Origin: Bacillota bacterium
GTDB lineage: Bacteria; Bacillota; Dethiobacteria; Dethiobacterales; Dethiobacteraceae
Direction: 5' to 3'
Length of the DNA stretch: 7,085 bases
Assembly (NCBI GenBank): GCA_018725345.1
Contig: QLUI01000092.1
Coordinates: 1 to 7,085, forward strand
Part shown: piece after piece, positions 5,592 to 7,085 of the stretch
Layout: each line of letters starts with the position of its first letter
Numbering within the stretch: position 1 is the stretch's first letter
The notes under the pieces: generated by a model
Database searches by the model: none
Told to the model about the DNA's origin: nothing
Seen by the model: the letters and a program-made list of their open reading frames with translations, nothing else
Made by a program: the position numbers and the translations under genes

Positions 5592-5903
5592 CAACCCAAT
5601 TCGACTGCTTGATATGCGAGTGGTTTTCTGGTATAACGTTATTGCAAGCCACGGCGATTTCATGAATCCAATTCCTTCCAAGACCATATTGTAAATTTTT
5701 TCACAAACGCCTTTGCAACATCCAATATTAAATTAAAAGAAAAGTCTCTGCATGCGCTTTTTACAGACACTTGCAGTGATTTGCCGCTTGTAGCCGTCCG
5801 GAATTTATCCTTAGTACACTCATACATAGCACTCCAATAGAACCAGATATTCCTTTGCACGGAGATATCCAGTATTTGCAATGTCTTTGAGCCTTTACAG
5901 CCC
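5592..5903. other. Unrecognised AT-rich DNA between the two mobile elements
   Basis: No gene is recognised in these 312 bp. On the minus strand one frame is open from about 5881 down to 5660 (73 codons from a TTG; includes RNIWFYWSAMYECTKDKF and SGKSLQVSVKSACRDFSF). Another minus-strand frame is open from about 5708 (VCEKIYNMVLEGIGF) to a stop inside the IS right repeat. Neither resembles a family I know, and neither has a ribosome binding site. The stretch next to the transposase stop, GGGCTGTAAAGGCTC read on the minus strand (5888–5902), may belong to the end of the ISAs1 element, but its partner repeat is off the window. The DNA could be decayed gene remnants or IS flank. Confidence 0.3.
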
Positions 5904-7085
5904 TTATCTGTCCTTAAAATTTAAGTCGAGCAGAAAATCCCTGTATTCATCATCCATAAGTGCAATGAATCTTTTTTTCCTCATGCTTTTTTTTGGATAT
6001 CTTGTCGTATCAGCTTTTGCCGTATTAAAGGCAATTCTTTTTAGTACCGCCATATTCTGTGGTGCCTTCCCATTCCTCGTCGTGTTTTCGTCATCCCGGA
6101 ACGTTACGTCAAGGGACCAGTGCATGGATTCGACGCTCCAGTGCCCCCTGGCAGCAGCCGCAAAATCTTCTATATCGTTTATGCTGCATATGTACTCGCA
6201 TTTTTCAAAAGTTTTTTTCCCGGTTGCAATTATCTCAGCTTCTCTTTCCACCCTACCTATACCGGTCAGTTTCTCCCAATCCTTTTTTGCGTCTATCATT
6301 CAATCGGTATCGGTAGAAAAGTAATATATCCTTTTTTCTATTCTGCCATGCCCCTTTTCCACTGTTGTAAGCATGTCCAAGCTTCCATCCCCAAATTTCT
6401 CATTCCCATTATCGGATTCCTTATGCTCTTTCAGTTCATCAATAACCCCGGATTTTTCCAAGTCCTCGAAATAACCTTCAACCTCGTTATGCAAAGTTTT
6501 TTGGTTGCCTTTGAGACTCAATACATAGTCTGCTTTATTATCCCTGACAATTTTTTTTGCTATCTTCCACTGCGTCCCAAGGGCGTCAATGGTGACAATA
6601 CAACCTTCTATGTGCAACATATTCAAAAGTTCCGGTATTGCTGTTATTTCATTACTCTTTTCTTCTGTCTTCACCTGACCCAAAACAAGATTGTGGGATC
6701 TACAAAGTGCACTTACTATATGCACACCCTTCCCACTTTTGCCATTTTCCTGCGAACCACGCATGGTTTTTCCGTCTATGGAGACTATGTCTTTTTCAGC
6801 CAGGTCAACCACCTTTTTCATCCACGCTGCAAAGCACTTTTCAAATTGCTCTGGATTAATCGCATTAAACATTCTCCATATGGTTATTGTAGAGGGTATC
6901 CCGTTTGGCAGTTCCAAGTATTTTCTCAACCAGTTTTCGTTATGCCTTGCCCATAGATGTATTTCGCACCACTCATTGCATCCGCTTATCACTGCCGATA
7001 CTGCAAGGAATAGTATGTCGATCAACTTATGCAATACCTTTCCTTCTTCTCTTTTGTCTTCTAATACCTCAAAACTTTTGAAAAA
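5904..7085 (-). pseudogene. ISAs1-family transposase, broken by an in-frame TGA, 5' end off the window
   Basis: Read on the minus strand, one frame is open from the right edge to the TAA at 5904–5906, except for a single TGA at 6300–6302. The N-terminal part has the ISAs1 (DDE_Tnp_1-associated) domain: FEVLEDKREEGKVLHKLIDIL, then SGCNEWCEI and NGIPSTITIWRMF. The DDE core follows: Asp in SIDGKTMRG (6774–6776), Asp in VTIDALGTQ (6585–6587), and Glu in GHWSVESMHW (6129–6131), then LDVTFRDDE and APQNMAVLKR. The TGA falls after STDTD, where the family has STD-I/L-DW, so a Trp TGG has become TGA. The visible 392 codons match a nearly full ISAs1 transposase (about 370–400). The first ATG or other start lies beyond 7085; the TTG at 7034 is not needed as a start. 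The shortened product would lack the catalytic Glu and be inactive. Partial copy: no terminal repeat can be assigned. Confidence 0.88.

Noticed and set aside
6300..6302. TGA read as tryptophan (recoded genetic code)
   Set aside because: The TGA replaces a conserved Trp, but rbgA and rnhB in the same window both end in TGA, so the standard code applies; a nonsense mutation is simpler.
6120..6956. 278-codon open frame on the + strand
   Set aside because: It lies antisense to the well-supported ISAs1 transposase, has no ribosome binding site, and its translation (rich in Phe, Cys and His) matches nothing I know. It is a shadow of the real gene.

Overview
The window looks like the chromosome of a low- to mid-GC member of the Bacillota, most likely Clostridia or Negativicutes. 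This rests on the conserved block lepB–rbgA–rnhB–yraN–comM, on strong GGAGG-type ribosome binding sites, and on an RbgA-type (YlqF) circularly permuted GTPase. The exact genus cannot be read from the sequence.

Left half (1–4230, all + strand): a tightly packed housekeeping operon encodes signal peptidase I (lepB, 5' end probably off the window), the 50S-assembly GTPase RbgA, RNase HII and the YraN/UPF0102 nuclease-fold protein. rbgA overlaps rnhB by 35 bp and rnhB overlaps yraN by 26 bp, so translation is probably coupled. Two back-to-back hairpin/T-run terminators end this operon after yraN. A separate promoter (TTTACC–17 bp–TGaTAAAAT), with a palindrome across its -35 box, then drives comM (YifB), the AAA+ helicase-like factor used in natural transformation. 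RbgA has two substitutions at otherwise highly conserved positions: Gln instead of the catalytic His9, and TRPD instead of the NKxD G4 motif.

Right half (4231–7085) is decayed mobile DNA. An internally deleted IS (about 4320–5591) is bounded by 16-bp imperfect terminal inverted repeats. Its only gene joins a DruA/DUF4338-like N-terminal segment directly to the C-terminal part of an IS4-type DDE transposase; the section with the first catalytic Asp is gone. A stem over its start codon would form only in read-through transcripts. About 310 bp of unrecognised DNA follows. Then comes an ISAs1-family transposase on the minus strand, running off the right edge and broken by one in-frame TGA where a conserved Trp is expected.

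The two dead elements point at each other and lie where the next gene of this neighbourhood (dprA in many Bacillota) would be expected. I see no defence system, CRISPR array or RNA gene. The most interesting signals are the RbgA substitutions, the IS anti-read-through hairpin, the chimeric DruA-like/transposase ORF and a perfect 14-bp inverted repeat inside comM.
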